The notes: generated from the sequence alone by a model not told the origin. DNA of 64,000 nucleotides from Psychroserpens ponticola (GCF_023556315.2 NZ_CP116221.1:1499001-1563000); one strand, 5' to 3'; positions 28,069 to 37,304 are shown, numbered from the stretch's first letter. Program-made: numbers and translations.

Positions 28069-28764
28069 ATGATAAAATTATTTAGAAAAAATAGACAAAA
28101 AATGCTGACTAATAATAAGTTCGGGAATTATGTAGCCTATGCCGCGGGAGAAATTATTCTGGTTATTGCAGGAATTCTTATTGCTTTAGCAATTAATGAA
28201 CATTCAAATAGCGAGAAGAAATTAGAGTTACGAAATTCATACATTATTCAGTTGAATGATGAAGCAGATCGTAATCTAAAAAAGCTAGCAATTCTAGATA
28301 ATGAGTCAAAGCAAATGCTCAAAGAGTTAGATACAGTATTCAAAATATTATTATTTAAAGATTATGATAACCCAAGATTATCGACAAAATCATTCTATTT
28401 AATAATGTCTAAAAAGTTTTATCCAGTTATGATAACCTATGAAAATTTAAAGTTTTCAGGTGATTTAAAATTGTTTGACGATTTAAACTTACGTAACGCT
28501 ATCTCTGAAACCTACGAAACATTTAACCCAATAGAAAAACTAGAATCTTCAGAACAACAGGCAATTGAGGCCTATTACGAAAATTTTTTGATGCGAAACG
28601 TTAAATTTAGGGATATGGGCATATCGTCAGACACTTACGAAAAAGACATTTATTTTGAAAATATGGTGTTAACGAGAATGACAACGATTGCACAAAATCG
28701 AGAGGCCTACAGTAATGCAATTGAATCCTTAGAAAACCTAAAAAATACTTATGCTGAATTATAA
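28069..28764 (+). CDS. DUF6090-type membrane-anchored protein
   Basis: The protein has 231 residues. A basic start (FRKNRQKML) leads into one conserved membrane helix, YAAGEIILVIAGILIALAIN, followed by a long helical domain rich in Glu and Leu. The N-terminal 50 residues match those of the proteins at 39067 and 39793, which places it in the DUF6090 family. Function is unknown. The helical part should lie in the periplasm if the basic end stays inside. The thioredoxin gene follows after 14 bp. Confidence 0.8.
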   Translation: MIKLFRKNRQKMLTNNKFGNYVAYAAGEIILVIAGILIALAINEHSNSEKKLELRNSYIIQLNDEADRNLKKLAILDNESKQMLKELDTVFKILLFKDYDNPRLSTKSFYLIMSKKFYPVMITYENLKFSGDLKLFDDLNLRNAISETYETFNPIEKLESSEQQAIEAYYENFLMRNVKFRDMGISSDTYEKDIYFENMVLTRMTTIAQNREAYSNAIESLENLKNTYAEL

Positions 28765-28778
28765 AACACAAATTAAAA

Positions 28779-29249
28779 ATGAAGAATAAAAAAAATAGCT
28801 CAACTATAAAGAAATCAAAAAAGAAATCGCATCCCTTTTGGCAATTTTTCTGGTTAACATTTCTTGTCGTTTCTCTTTGGTATGCATGGTACTCATTTTA
28901 TGCGCCTTCAAATGATATTACTTGGACAAATGACATTGAATCTGCTCAAAAACTTGCCAGCAATTCTGATAAAAATATTATGATATTCTTTACTACGGAA
29001 TGGTGCTCACCTTGTCGCATTATGAAACGTCAAGTTTTTGCTGATAACGAAGTTATGAAAGCTATGGATGCGGAAGTTGTACCAGTTGAAATTGACATTG
29101 ATGACCCTAATAATGAACAACTTGTAAAGCAATATAATATTGGTGCTACACCAACAACCATCTTTATTGATTTTGAGGGAAAGGTAATTTCTTACGCTGT
29201 TGGAAAAGTAGAGAAGACAAAATTCCTAGAAATGCTTGAAAATCAATAA
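28779..29249 (+). CDS. membrane-anchored thioredoxin-family protein
   Basis: The protein has 156 residues. A Lys-rich N-terminus precedes one membrane helix at about 21-40. A thioredoxin fold follows with the active site C76-S-P-C79 (WCSPCRIM) and the cis-Pro motif GATPTTIF. The catalytic domain is predicted to face the periplasm, so it may act as a disulfide reductase or isomerase for exported proteins. It lies in the 26333-29941 run. Confidence 0.9.
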   Translation: MKNKKNSSTIKKSKKKSHPFWQFFWLTFLVVSLWYAWYSFYAPSNDITWTNDIESAQKLASNSDKNIMIFFTTEWCSPCRIMKRQVFADNEVMKAMDAEVVPVEIDIDDPNNEQLVKQYNIGATPTTIFIDFEGKVISYAVGKVEKTKFLEMLENQ

Positions 29250-29338
29250 GGGTTTACAGAGAAGTAAAAAAACAGAAATTATAAAAATTTAATATAAAAA
29301 AGTAATCATCAATTTAATCAATCAAAAAACGAACAATC

Positions 29339-29941
29339 ATGAAAACAATCAAAAAACAAATAGTATTAAGAATGGCTTGTCTAGCCTTTGCATTAGTATC
29401 TAGTATAACATACGCACAAAACACAAATCCAGAAACTACAACACAAAGAGATGGCTTCATCTTCGAATTTGTAGTAGGTGGAGGCATTATCAGTATAGAA
29501 GATAGTGCAGGTATTCAAACATTTGACACATCTCAAGGAACATTCGTTTTTCCAGATTTGAAGTTTGGCTACATGTTAAACGAGAAACTCGCTATTACTC
29601 TTTCAATGCCAGGAAACATTTATGAATTTCAGAATAATGACAGGAACTTTGGAGGTTTTATTCCATCCGTACAATATTGGGTAAAAGATCGTTGGTGGAT
29701 TCATGGAGGTATTGGTTTAGCTATAGATTCGCCAGCACTTTATGATATTAAAGACGATGTAAATGACGATTGGAACTTTGGTTGCGCTGTTATGGCAAGT
29801 ACAGGTTACGAAATTTACAAAAAGAAAAACTTTGCGCTTAATGTACAGTCTAAATTAGTGCTTGGTCGTACGTCTTTTGATGGAGATGAACATAGAGATG
29901 CTTTAATCTTTAATATAGGATTAGGGTTTAGTTGGTTATAA
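29339..29941 (+). CDS. predicted outer-membrane beta-barrel protein, copy 1
   Basis: The protein has 200 residues with a signal peptide ending SSITYAQ. The mature part has alternating strands (FEFVVGGGIISIED, LKFGYMLNEKLAITLSM, WWIHGGIGLAID) and ends FNIGLGFSWL, with the terminal aromatic pattern of outer-membrane barrels. It is almost identical to the protein at 32468. The last 270 bases or so look identical at DNA level while the signal peptides differ, which suggests gene conversion or recent duplication. Function is unknown. Confidence 0.8.
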   Translation: MKTIKKQIVLRMACLAFALVSSITYAQNTNPETTTQRDGFIFEFVVGGGIISIEDSAGIQTFDTSQGTFVFPDLKFGYMLNEKLAITLSMPGNIYEFQNNDRNFGGFIPSVQYWVKDRWWIHGGIGLAIDSPALYDIKDDVNDDWNFGCAVMASTGYEIYKKKNFALNVQSKLVLGRTSFDGDEHRDALIFNIGLGFSWL

Positions 29942-29947
29942 ATTTTC

Positions 29948-30037
29948 ACCCTAATTATGCAATAGAAGATCGGAATATAACTTTAGTATTTACAGTATTT
30001 CTATACAGTAATAGATTTTGTATTGCATAATTAGGGT
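29948..30037. repeat. 90-bp element bounded by perfect 17-bp inverted repeats
   Basis: ACCCTAATTATGCAATA at 29948-29964 is the exact reverse complement of 30021-30037. The 56 bp between include a second imperfect symmetry (TTACAGTATT, then ATACAGTAAT). It could be a very small MITE-like element or a large hairpin that ends the upstream operon. No T-run follows. Confidence 0.75.
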
Positions 30038-30046
30038 TTGATATTA

Positions 30047-30622
30047 ATGATGAATAAAATGAAACAATTAACCAAATTTATAGAAAAGAATAGTTCAGGA
30101 AAAAAAGTTTTAGGACTTTTTATCTTAACCAATGTTGTTTACACCTTTATGCTGACTGTTACAATTCCTAAAACAATGGAATTCTCTAACGGAATGAAAT
30201 TACTGGATATGATGCCTACAGGATATGATTGGGATTATGTAAGTGAATTATTGACTTCGCTTGGAGAAAATGGACGTTTGACGTATCTGACCAATCAAAT
30301 ACCTGTGGATATGATTTACCCACTACTATTCGGACTCTCTTACTGTTTGCTTTTGGGATATTTCTTAAAAAAATTAAACAAATTAGATTCCCCTTATATC
30401 TATCTCAGTCTATTACCCATAATTGCAGGGATTGCGGATTATTTGGAGAATTTCGGAATTATCAGAATGTTAAAAAGTTACCCTGATTTGACAGAGATTT
30501 CAGTAAAAACGACTAGCTTATTTTCACTGATAAAAAGTATTTCGACAACTACTTTTTTTATTACCCTAATTATCGTTTTAATGATACTTGGGCTAAAAAC
30601 CATAAATAAAAAAAACAATTAG
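30047..30622 (+). CDS. predicted multipass membrane protein of unknown function
   Basis: The ATG at 30047 (or 30050) is preferred over a TTG three codons upstream that abuts the inverted repeat. The product has about 191 residues with four hydrophobic segments, near 25-42, 90-112, 118-135 and 160-185. Between the first two lies a hydrophilic loop (MMPTGYDWDYVSELL). No known family was recognised. Its stop codon touches the start of the CPBP gene, so the two are translationally coupled and may work together. The pair sits between the two halves of the segmental duplication. Confidence 0.7.
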   Translation: MMNKMKQLTKFIEKNSSGKKVLGLFILTNVVYTFMLTVTIPKTMEFSNGMKLLDMMPTGYDWDYVSELLTSLGENGRLTYLTNQIPVDMIYPLLFGLSYCLLLGYFLKKLNKLDSPYIYLSLLPIIAGIADYLENFGIIRMLKSYPDLTEISVKTTSLFSLIKSISTTTFFITLIIVLMILGLKTINKKNN

Positions 30623-31339
30623 ATGAATGATATGGAACCACAAAAGAAACCCTTTAATATTAAAATACTTGCAGAAGTAGCAATTGTATTCCTAACTATA
30701 GTGAGCATAAAACACCTTGCGGATTATTTCGAAGTGATTGGTGCTGGCTCAATAGCAATTTGGTGTGGAATTATAGTTAGTACAATTTTTATGAAACAAA
30801 ATAAAATAAAATGGAAAGCGTTTGGACCTAAGATTCCAAAAGGCACAAAAAATTGGTTGATTAATATATTGATAGCACTTGGCACTGTAATACTAGTTTT
30901 TTCAATTATGGGACTAATTGTAAAACCAATTTTGGAAAGTTTTGGTCTAACTAACCCAGCAGGTGTAGCTGATAGATTTGCCTTTTTTATGGGAAAACCT
31001 CTTGTGTTTATAGGTTACCTAATTACAGTTGTTTGGTTTGGTGCAGCGTTAGGTGAAGAGTTGTTATTTCGTGGATATTTACTAAATAGATTGGTTGATT
31101 GTTCTGGAAATAATAAATTGGGAATAATTATGGCATTAATTACACATGCTGTAATATTTGGAATGCTACATATTTACCAGGGACTAGCAGGTGTTATTGC
31201 CACTGGTTGTATTGCCCTTATATTTGGTTCAGTCTATTTTATAATTAAGCGAAAACTTTTTCCTATAATAATTGCACATGGAATTATTAATTCTTTCAGT
31301 CTTATTGGATTATACCTAAATGATGGCATTATAAGTTAG
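30623..31339 (+). CDS. CPBP-family intramembrane protease, second copy
   Basis: The protein has 238 residues and about seven membrane segments. The catalytic motifs are GEELLFRGYLL (EExxxR), FGMLHIYQG (His) and IIAHGIINSF. It is clearly diverged from the CPBP protein at 20678, so it is not part of the recent duplication. ATG 30623 overlaps no base with the previous stop (TAG then ATG). A second ATG three codons in is also possible. Its stop codon lies at the left edge of the duplicated hydrolase fragment. Confidence 0.85.
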   Translation: MNDMEPQKKPFNIKILAEVAIVFLTIVSIKHLADYFEVIGAGSIAIWCGIIVSTIFMKQNKIKWKAFGPKIPKGTKNWLINILIALGTVILVFSIMGLIVKPILESFGLTNPAGVADRFAFFMGKPLVFIGYLITVVWFGAALGEELLFRGYLLNRLVDCSGNNKLGIIMALITHAVIFGMLHIYQGLAGVIATGCIALIFGSVYFIIKRKLFPIIIAHGIINSFSLIGLYLNDGIIS

Positions 31340-31340
31340 A

Positions 31341-31828
31341 GCTCTTGGCCTTTAGAAAAGGAGAATATCAAATTAAAGGATGGTTTGGTTTTTAAATCTG
31401 AAGCCTTAAAAGATGATGTCATTATAAATGGATCATTTTTTTGCAACTTGGCGTTTACAATCAATAAAAAAGATGTGGATTTTTCGGTAATCGTCTATCA
31501 ACTAACGCCAGAAGGAACATACTTTCATTTAAGTTACTATATAGGCAGAGCTAGTTATGCCATAGATAGAGAGCATAGAAATTTGTTAACGCCTAATGAC
31601 ATTACACAAGTATCTTTTAACAATTCAAAACTAATTAGTAAAAAGTTAGAAAAAGGCAGTAGGATAGTGGTAGTGCTTAACGTTAATAAAAACAACAATG
31701 CGCAACTTAATTATGGCACAGGTAAAGATGTAAATATCGAAAGCGTTAAAGATGCCGAAATTCCTTTAAAAATAACTTTTACAGGGAAGAGTAGTATTTC
31801 TTTACCAGTCTGGAATTTTAACAAATAA
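31341..31828 (+). pseudogene. 3' fragment of the CocE/NonD hydrolase gene (duplicate of 23183-23665)
   Basis: The fragment encodes the last 160 or so residues of the hydrolase jellyroll and shares long identical stretches with the 3' end of the 21443 gene (for example around 31625-31780). The nucleophile, acid and His parts are missing. Homology starts abruptly at about 31345, five bases after the CPBP stop. The frame is open, and the first internal ATG (31379) is followed by FKSEALKDDV, but a jellyroll without its catalytic domain is unlikely to work. This is the clearest scar of the segmental duplication. Confidence 0.85.
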
Positions 31829-31971
31829 AATATTCTGTTATAATAATTTGCTTCAAGCGTATCTGTTTTTGAATGAAATCTAGATTTATAAATAAGTTCT
31901 GATTCTTAAATTAGAACTTTAAACTCTATCATTCATCCTACTTTTGAAAGCAATTATCACAATCAATAAAA

Positions 31972-32130
31972 ATGAAAACTAAAAAAAGTAAGAAAGGCGT
32001 TAAATTAGGAATAGGGATTATACTAGGCACCATAATAGGCTATATAACCTCAAATATGCAATTATGGTTTGTTCTAGGAATCGCTATTGGAGCGGCATTA
32101 GAATATGGTTTAACTAATAATCAATCCTAA
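31972..32130 (+). CDS. small membrane protein, 52 residues
   Basis: ATG at 31972, stop at 32128-32130. The basic start MKTKKSKKGV is followed by two short Gly-rich hydrophobic helices (LGIGIILGTIIGYI and LWFVLGIAIGAALEY), as in glycine-zipper hairpins. It fits small flavobacterial membrane proteins of unknown function. It lies between the hydrolase fragment and the second barrel gene. Confidence 0.55.
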   Translation: MKTKKSKKGVKLGIGIILGTIIGYITSNMQLWFVLGIAIGAALEYGLTNNQS

Positions 32131-32467
32131 ATATTGATACAATATTAAACCATAAAATAAATATGATTAATGCATTAGGATTGGCCAATACGGTAAATCA
32201 ATATGAAATGGAAATGAATATATAAATTGCAGGCAACATAAACTTCTCGTGATAACTCCATGGTTTTATAATTAGGCCATTGAGTTTAGTTAAGAATCAC
32301 AAAGTAAATTCAGAATTTAATTACCAATCAACAATTCATTATTTTAAATCAACAGTTCGGAAAGTTAACTTCATAATCGCCTGTTTTTACAGGAAGTTTG
32401 CACCGTAATTATAAAAATCAATAATCAAAAAACAATCAAAAAACAAACAATTATGAAATCAATTAAA
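32131..32467. other. 337-bp gap, no gene seen
   Basis: There is no credible coding region. The last 40 bases (AATCAAAAAACAATC) resemble the leader before the first barrel gene at 29300-29338, so the duplicated segment begins before the start codon. Confidence 0.6.
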
Positions 32468-33070
32468 ATGAAAACAATCAAAAAACAAATTTTATTAAAA
32501 ATGGCTTGTATAGTCTTGGCATTAGTATCAAGTATAGCATATGCACAAAACACAAATGTAGAAACAACAACACAAAGAGATGGTTTCATCCTCGAATTCG
32601 TAGTAGGTGGAGGCATTATCAGTATAGAAGATAGTGCAGGTATTCAAACATTTGATACATCTCAAGGAACATTCGTTTTTCCAGATTTGAAGTTTGGCTA
32701 CATGTTAAACGAGAAACTCGCTATTACTCTTTCAATGCCAGGAAACATTTATGAATTTCAGGATAATGACAGGAACTTTGGAGGTTTTATTCCATCGCTA
32801 CAATATTGGGTAAAAGATCGTTGGTGGATTCATGGAGGTATTGGTTTAGCTATAGATTCGCCAGCACTTTATGATATTAAAGACGATGTAAATGACGATT
32901 GGAACTTTGGTTGCGCTGTTATGGCAAGTACAGGTTACGAAATTTACAAAAAGAAAAACTTTGCGCTTAATGTACAGTCTAAATTAGTGCTTGGTCGTAC
33001 GTCTTTTGATGGAGATGAACATAGAGATGCTTTAATCTTTAATATAGGATTAGGGTTTAGTTGGTTATAG
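32468..33070 (+). CDS. predicted outer-membrane beta-barrel protein, copy 2
   Basis: The start at 32468 is chosen by comparison with the copy at 29339 (both begin MKTIKKQI); an ATG five codons upstream exists. The product has 200 residues with a signal peptide ending SSIAYAQ. The mature proteins differ at only a few sites (for example V for P after the signal, D for N and L for V near the middle). The second half looks identical at DNA level. The 33105 gene follows after 34 bp. Confidence 0.8.
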   Translation: MKTIKKQILLKMACIVLALVSSIAYAQNTNVETTTQRDGFILEFVVGGGIISIEDSAGIQTFDTSQGTFVFPDLKFGYMLNEKLAITLSMPGNIYEFQDNDRNFGGFIPSLQYWVKDRWWIHGGIGLAIDSPALYDIKDDVNDDWNFGCAVMASTGYEIYKKKNFALNVQSKLVLGRTSFDGDEHRDALIFNIGLGFSWL

Positions 33071-33104
33071 ATTAGAATTAACAAATTCACTTAAAATTTT
33101 TATT

Positions 33105-33674
33105 ATGAAAAAAACAGTATTTACCTTGATTTTATGCGGACTAACATTAATCGCCAAATCTCAAAACACAAGTGTAGAAAAATCAATATATGGATTACAA
33201 ACAGGCGTTTTAGGAATCTGGGCATATAATGAAGCAAAACTATCAAATACCATAGCATTGAGAACAGAGATTGGTTTTGATTTTGGTATTTGGGAAACAA
33301 CTTTTTACGATGATTATGATTCACCATTTCTATTAACACCTGTTATAGTTGTGGAACCAAGGTTCTATTACAACCTCAAAAAACGCTCAGAGAACTCAAA
33401 AAGAATTGATGGCAATAGTGGCAATTTTATTGCTTTAAAAATGAGTTATCATCCTGACTGGTTTGTCTTATTTAACACAGACAATGCTCCTATTGTAAGT
33501 GATTTTTCTATTATACCTACTTGGGGAATTAGGCGAAATTTAGGAAAGCATTTTAATTATGAAGCAGGTCTTGGTGCAGGATTTAGTTACACATTTGCAA
33601 AACGCGCTGGTTATTTAAAAAACAAAAGTGAAATGGAATTAAATATGCACTTGCGTATAGGGTATAGTTTTTAG
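33105..33674 (+). CDS. predicted outer-membrane protein of unknown function
   Basis: The protein has 189 residues with signal peptide MKKTVFTLILCGLTLIAKSQ. The mature protein is made of amphipathic strands (IALRTEIGFDFGIWE, VVEPRFYYNLKKRS, YEAGLGAGFSYTFAK) and ends LNMHLRIGYSF. This terminal aromatic pattern points to an outer-membrane barrel. It is unrelated in sequence to the 32468 barrel but is probably cotranscribed with it. Confidence 0.75.
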   Translation: MKKTVFTLILCGLTLIAKSQNTSVEKSIYGLQTGVLGIWAYNEAKLSNTIALRTEIGFDFGIWETTFYDDYDSPFLLTPVIVVEPRFYYNLKKRSENSKRIDGNSGNFIALKMSYHPDWFVLFNTDNAPIVSDFSIIPTWGIRRNLGKHFNYEAGLGAGFSYTFAKRAGYLKNKSEMELNMHLRIGYSF

Positions 33675-33792
33675 CATAGATAAAAAAAACAATTCAAAAT
33701 AGTGTTTTTGAAGCAAGTATCTATGGAGCATTATATTTTACTTCATTATCTAGAATAGGAGTAATGAAGTATTCTATTATAACTGAATTATT

Positions 33793-33835
33793 ATATAACG
33801 CATTAAAGTTTTTTAGAAACTTTAATGCATTATAT
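33793..33835. repeat. 19-bp inverted repeat (hairpin) in the 33675-34115 gap
   Basis: ATATAACGCATTAAAGTTT pairs with AAACTTTAATGCATTATAT across a 5-base loop with one mismatch. No T-run follows, so it is not a classic terminator. The rest of the 441-bp gap holds only a doubtful 27-codon frame at 33839-33922 and the promoter element before the peptidase gene. Confidence 0.7.
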
Positions 33836-34066
33836 GATATGCTCGAGGATATAAATAAAGTTATTAATGAAATCAGATTAAAAAAATACGACGAACAAAA
33901 GTGCCATCGAGTTTTATACTAAGCGTAATTATGTTATACGTGGTAATGTGTGCTTTCCAGATAGAGCATATCCATTTTATTGTATGGAAAAGCAAATAGT
34001 TTCTTAGGCTATTGAAATTAACTTCTTTAAGCTGGCTATCCTAAACCACTTACTGTCTACATTTCT

Positions 34067-34074
34067 TATATTTG
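34067..34074 (+). promoter_or_regulatory. -7 promoter element of the S9 peptidase gene
   Basis: TATATTTG fits the Bacteroidota TAnnTTTG consensus. It lies about 42 bp before the ATG at 34116 and overlaps the alternative GTG start at 34074, which argues against that start. No clear TTTG -33 box was seen. Confidence 0.45.
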
Positions 34075-34115
34075 TGAAATACCACATATTAATCAATCCA
34101 TTATACCAATTAATT

Positions 34116-36854
34116 ATGAGAGCCATCCTAAACCAACGACTTTTCAAAATAATTTTCGGACTACTAATCTGTAGCCAATTAAGTTTCGGTCAAACACAAA
34201 AACCTCTTACACTAGAGGATTACGCACAATGGAATCAAATAAGAAATACAGCGCTTTCACCAGATGGAAACTATATGACTTATGCCTATACACCAAATGA
34301 AGGCGATGCTACACTGCACATTCGTAAACTTGATGCAGATACATTACGAACTGTCATTAACGGAAAAAAAGTAGCCTTTTCAGAGGATAGTAAATGGTTG
34401 GCATTTTTTGTTGATCCAACTAAAGAAGCTATAAAAAAACTTAAAAAAGCCAAGGATCCAGTATTAAGTGATTTGCAAATTGTAAATCTTCAATCTAATG
34501 TAGTGTCTGAAGTTACAAGCGTTAAGGACTTTAGCTTCTCAAAAACAGCCAAGTTCATCGCCATTCATAAAAATTCAAAGGATAAAAAAGCAGATCATAA
34601 AGGAAGTGATTTACTGCTTAAAGATTTAGTAGGCGATAAGACGCTTAATATTGGTAACGTTTCAAATTTCGCCTTTAATAAAGAAGGAACATTCTTGTCT
34701 TATCTAGTGGATGCAGATGGAGACAACGGAAATGGAATGTACTTAATAGATTTGAGTAACATGCGTACATGGCCTTTACATACAGGTGCGTTTACCTATA
34801 ATCAAATGTCATGGAATAAAGAAAAAAAACAAATAGCAGTCCTATTCGGAACAAAGGATGAAGGAAATATTGAATTTAACAACACAATCTATTGGGCTTC
34901 AAACCTTACTCCTGGTATGACAACTGTAGGTAATCAAGCAACGTATGCATCAGAAAAAGATGCTAAGTTTCCTAAAAATATGGTTATCAGTGAGTACGCT
35001 AGTCTTAATTTTAATGAAGCTGGTACTCAACTAGTCTTTGGTGTAAAAGAACAACAAACCGAATTAAAAGAAGACGATGAACTTAAAGCCAATGTAGATG
35101 TTTGGCATTGGAAAGATGAACGCCTTCAATCACGTCAAATCGTACAAGCTAAAAGAGATCAAAAAGCAACATTTAAATCTATTTTAAACCTAGAAAACAA
35201 AACGTTTTTCCAATTAGAAAATGACAATATGACTTACGTTAACACTAGCGAAAAGAATATCTGGGCTGTTGGAAGTGTAGACACACTATATCGCAAAAAC
35301 GTAAACATTCCTGGCGGATTTGAAGATTTATACAGCATCAATACCAAAACAGGAGCAAAGCAGCTTATCGCTAAAAATGTATATAGAAATATGGGCATGT
35401 CGCCTAATGGTGATTGGACTTTATTCTCTAAAGATGGTGAGGTAATGGGATATCATTTCGAAAAAGGAAGCTTAACCAATCTAACGGCTAAAACAGGAAT
35501 TAACTTTAGTGATGAAGATAATGATAAACCTGTTGAAAAACCAACCTATGGTGTGGCTGGATGGTCTAAAGATGGCAATACACTACTTTTGAATCATAAA
35601 TATGATTTATGGACGATTGCTCTTAATTCAGACATGACAGCTAATCTTACACAAGGTTTAGGTAATGAAGGAAGCATCCGTTTCAGATTGGTGCAACTTG
35701 ATCCTGAGGCAGAAGCATTTGACCTAACTAAGCCTTTATTACTTTCTGCTTATGGAGATAAGACTAAAAAAGGAGGTTATTATGAAGTAGAAGTAGGCAA
35801 TACTCCAAAGGTGTTGCGTTATGAAGATAAAATGACTAGCAGAGTTACTAAGGCTAAACATGCAGATAAAGTTATTTTTACAGAACAGACTTTTGTAGAC
35901 TTCCCAGATTATTGGACTTCTGATCTGTCATTCGAAAAGCCTAAAAAAATAACGAATGCTAATCCACAGCAGTCCAATTACAAATGGGGAAAAAGAGTAT
36001 TGATAGATTATACAGATGAACGTGGACATGAATTACAAGCAACCTTAGCCTTACCTGCAGATTATGAGCCTGGAAAAACCTATCCAATGGTCGTGTATTT
36101 TTATGAAAGAATGTCTCAAAGACATCACGTGTATTCCATGCCAACGTATGATGACAGACCACACATGTCAACCTACGCAAGTAATGGGTATTTGGTATTA
36201 ATGCCAGATATCATATTTGATGTGGGTTTACCAGGTTCTTCAGCTTTAGATGATGTGACAAGCGCAGTAAAAGAAGTCATCAAACAAGGTTATGCAAATC
36301 CTAATAAAATTGGTTTACAAGGTCATAGTTGGGGAGGTTACGAAACGTCTTTTATCGTCACTCAAACCGATATGTTTGCCACTGTAGTAACAGGTGCACC
36401 ATTAACCAATTTAATCAGTATGTACAATGTGAATTACAAACGTTCTGGGAGTTCAAATGGACCACTTTTAGAATGGTCACAAGGTAGAATGGGAGTAAGC
36501 CCTTGGGAAAACATGGAGCTTTACCAAAGTCAATCACCTTTGCATCATGCGCCCAACATCAAAACGCCGTTTCTTATTCTGCATGGTACAGCTGATGGAG
36601 CAGTAGATTGGAATCAAGGCTTAGAGTTTTATTCAGCGGCTAGACGATTAGGTAAAGAAGTCATCCTATTATCATATCCAGATGAACCACATCATTTACA
36701 AAAAGAAGACAATCAAAAGGATTTCCAAATCCGTATGAAACAGTATTTTGATCACTACCTCAAAGATGCACCTGCACCACTTTGGATGACAAATGGTATT
36801 GAGCATTTAGATAAAAAGCGTTTAGGACCAGAGGTGTTGGAGAAGGAGGATTAA
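34116..36854 (+). CDS. S9-family prolyl oligopeptidase-like peptidase
   Basis: From ATG 34116 the product has 912 residues with signal peptide LFKIIFGLLICSQLSFGQ. A long N-terminal beta-propeller (YAQWNQIRNTALSPDGNYM and similar WD-like strands) is followed by an alpha/beta hydrolase domain in the last 260 residues. The nucleophile is near residue 738 in GHSWGGYE, the acid in HGTADGAVDW and the histidine in EPHHL. This is the DPP-IV/acylaminoacyl peptidase layout. It is probably periplasmic and trims peptides. It stands alone. Confidence 0.9.
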   Translation: MRAILNQRLFKIIFGLLICSQLSFGQTQKPLTLEDYAQWNQIRNTALSPDGNYMTYAYTPNEGDATLHIRKLDADTLRTVINGKKVAFSEDSKWLAFFVDPTKEAIKKLKKAKDPVLSDLQIVNLQSNVVSEVTSVKDFSFSKTAKFIAIHKNSKDKKADHKGSDLLLKDLVGDKTLNIGNVSNFAFNKEGTFLSYLVDADGDNGNGMYLIDLSNMRTWPLHTGAFTYNQMSWNKEKKQIAVLFGTKDEGNIEFNNTIYWASNLTPGMTTVGNQATYASEKDAKFPKNMVISEYASLNFNEAGTQLVFGVKEQQTELKEDDELKANVDVWHWKDERLQSRQIVQAKRDQKATFKSILNLENKTFFQLENDNMTYVNTSEKNIWAVGSVDTLYRKNVNIPGGFEDLYSINTKTGAKQLIAKNVYRNMGMSPNGDWTLFSKDGEVMGYHFEKGSLTNLTAKTGINFSDEDNDKPVEKPTYGVAGWSKDGNTLLLNHKYDLWTIALNSDMTANLTQGLGNEGSIRFRLVQLDPEAEAFDLTKPLLLSAYGDKTKKGGYYEVEVGNTPKVLRYEDKMTSRVTKAKHADKVIFTEQTFVDFPDYWTSDLSFEKPKKITNANPQQSNYKWGKRVLIDYTDERGHELQATLALPADYEPGKTYPMVVYFYERMSQRHHVYSMPTYDDRPHMSTYASNGYLVLMPDIIFDVGLPGSSALDDVTSAVKEVIKQGYANPNKIGLQGHSWGGYETSFIVTQTDMFATVVTGAPLTNLISMYNVNYKRSGSSNGPLLEWSQGRMGVSPWENMELYQSQSPLHHAPNIKTPFLILHGTADGAVDWNQGLEFYSAARRLGKEVILLSYPDEPHHLQKEDNQKDFQIRMKQYFDHYLKDAPAPLWMTNGIEHLDKKRLGPEVLEKED

Positions 36855-37040
36855 AAATAAGCGATTACTACGTTGAACCAACATTCATTATAAATCTGTT
36901 ATAAATTTAATAGTCTTGTATAAAGTACTTGTTGATATTTATTGGCTTTATTTAAAGGTGTTCATGCATCTCACAAACCCAATCCTACCATTCATAAAAT
37001 CTTTTCTAATAAACAATATACAATTCATATCTTTACGTTT

Positions 37041-37304
37041 ATGGCTGAAATTAAAGCGGTATTAATAGATGATGAACCAAGTGCGATAAGTGTTTTAGCC
37101 AATCTGTTAAAGAGAACATCTTCAAATATCAATATTGTTGCTACTTGTAATAATTTAGAAGATGGTGTAGAGCAAATAAAGAAATTACAACCTAATGCTG
37201 TTTTTCTAGATGTACAAATGCCAAATTATGCTGGTTACGAAATTGTAGAATTCTTTGATATCATCAATTTCGATTTCTTTTTTTATCAAGAAAAACAGAA
37301 TTAA
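37041..37304 (+). pseudogene. LytTR response regulator truncated after the receiver by a repeat
   Basis: From ATG 37041 a good receiver begins (VLIDDEPSAISVL, phosphoacceptor D57 in VFLDVQMPNY). Homology stops at about 37260, where the sequence runs into the family 2 repeat (TTTTTTTATCAAGAAAAA). The frame ends 14 codons later. The rest of the receiver (the TxxD and LDYLxKP motifs) and the whole LytTR domain are missing. No downstream remnant was found in the next kilobase. A working single-domain receiver is improbable because its last strand and helix are lost. Confidence 0.75.

Noticed and set aside
20678-31339. The two CPBP protease genes as products of the same recent duplication as the hydrolase and barrel genes
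   Set aside because: The CPBP proteins share only the family motifs and are strongly diverged, unlike the nearly identical barrel genes.
31385-31828. Independent 147-residue gene
   Set aside because: It matches only the C-terminal jellyroll of the hydrolase at 21443 and lacks signal peptide and catalytic residues; called a duplicated fragment.
33839-33922. 27-codon open frame after the hairpin
   Set aside because: Too short, no recognisable motif and no recognised start signal; chance is a sufficient explanation in AT-rich DNA.
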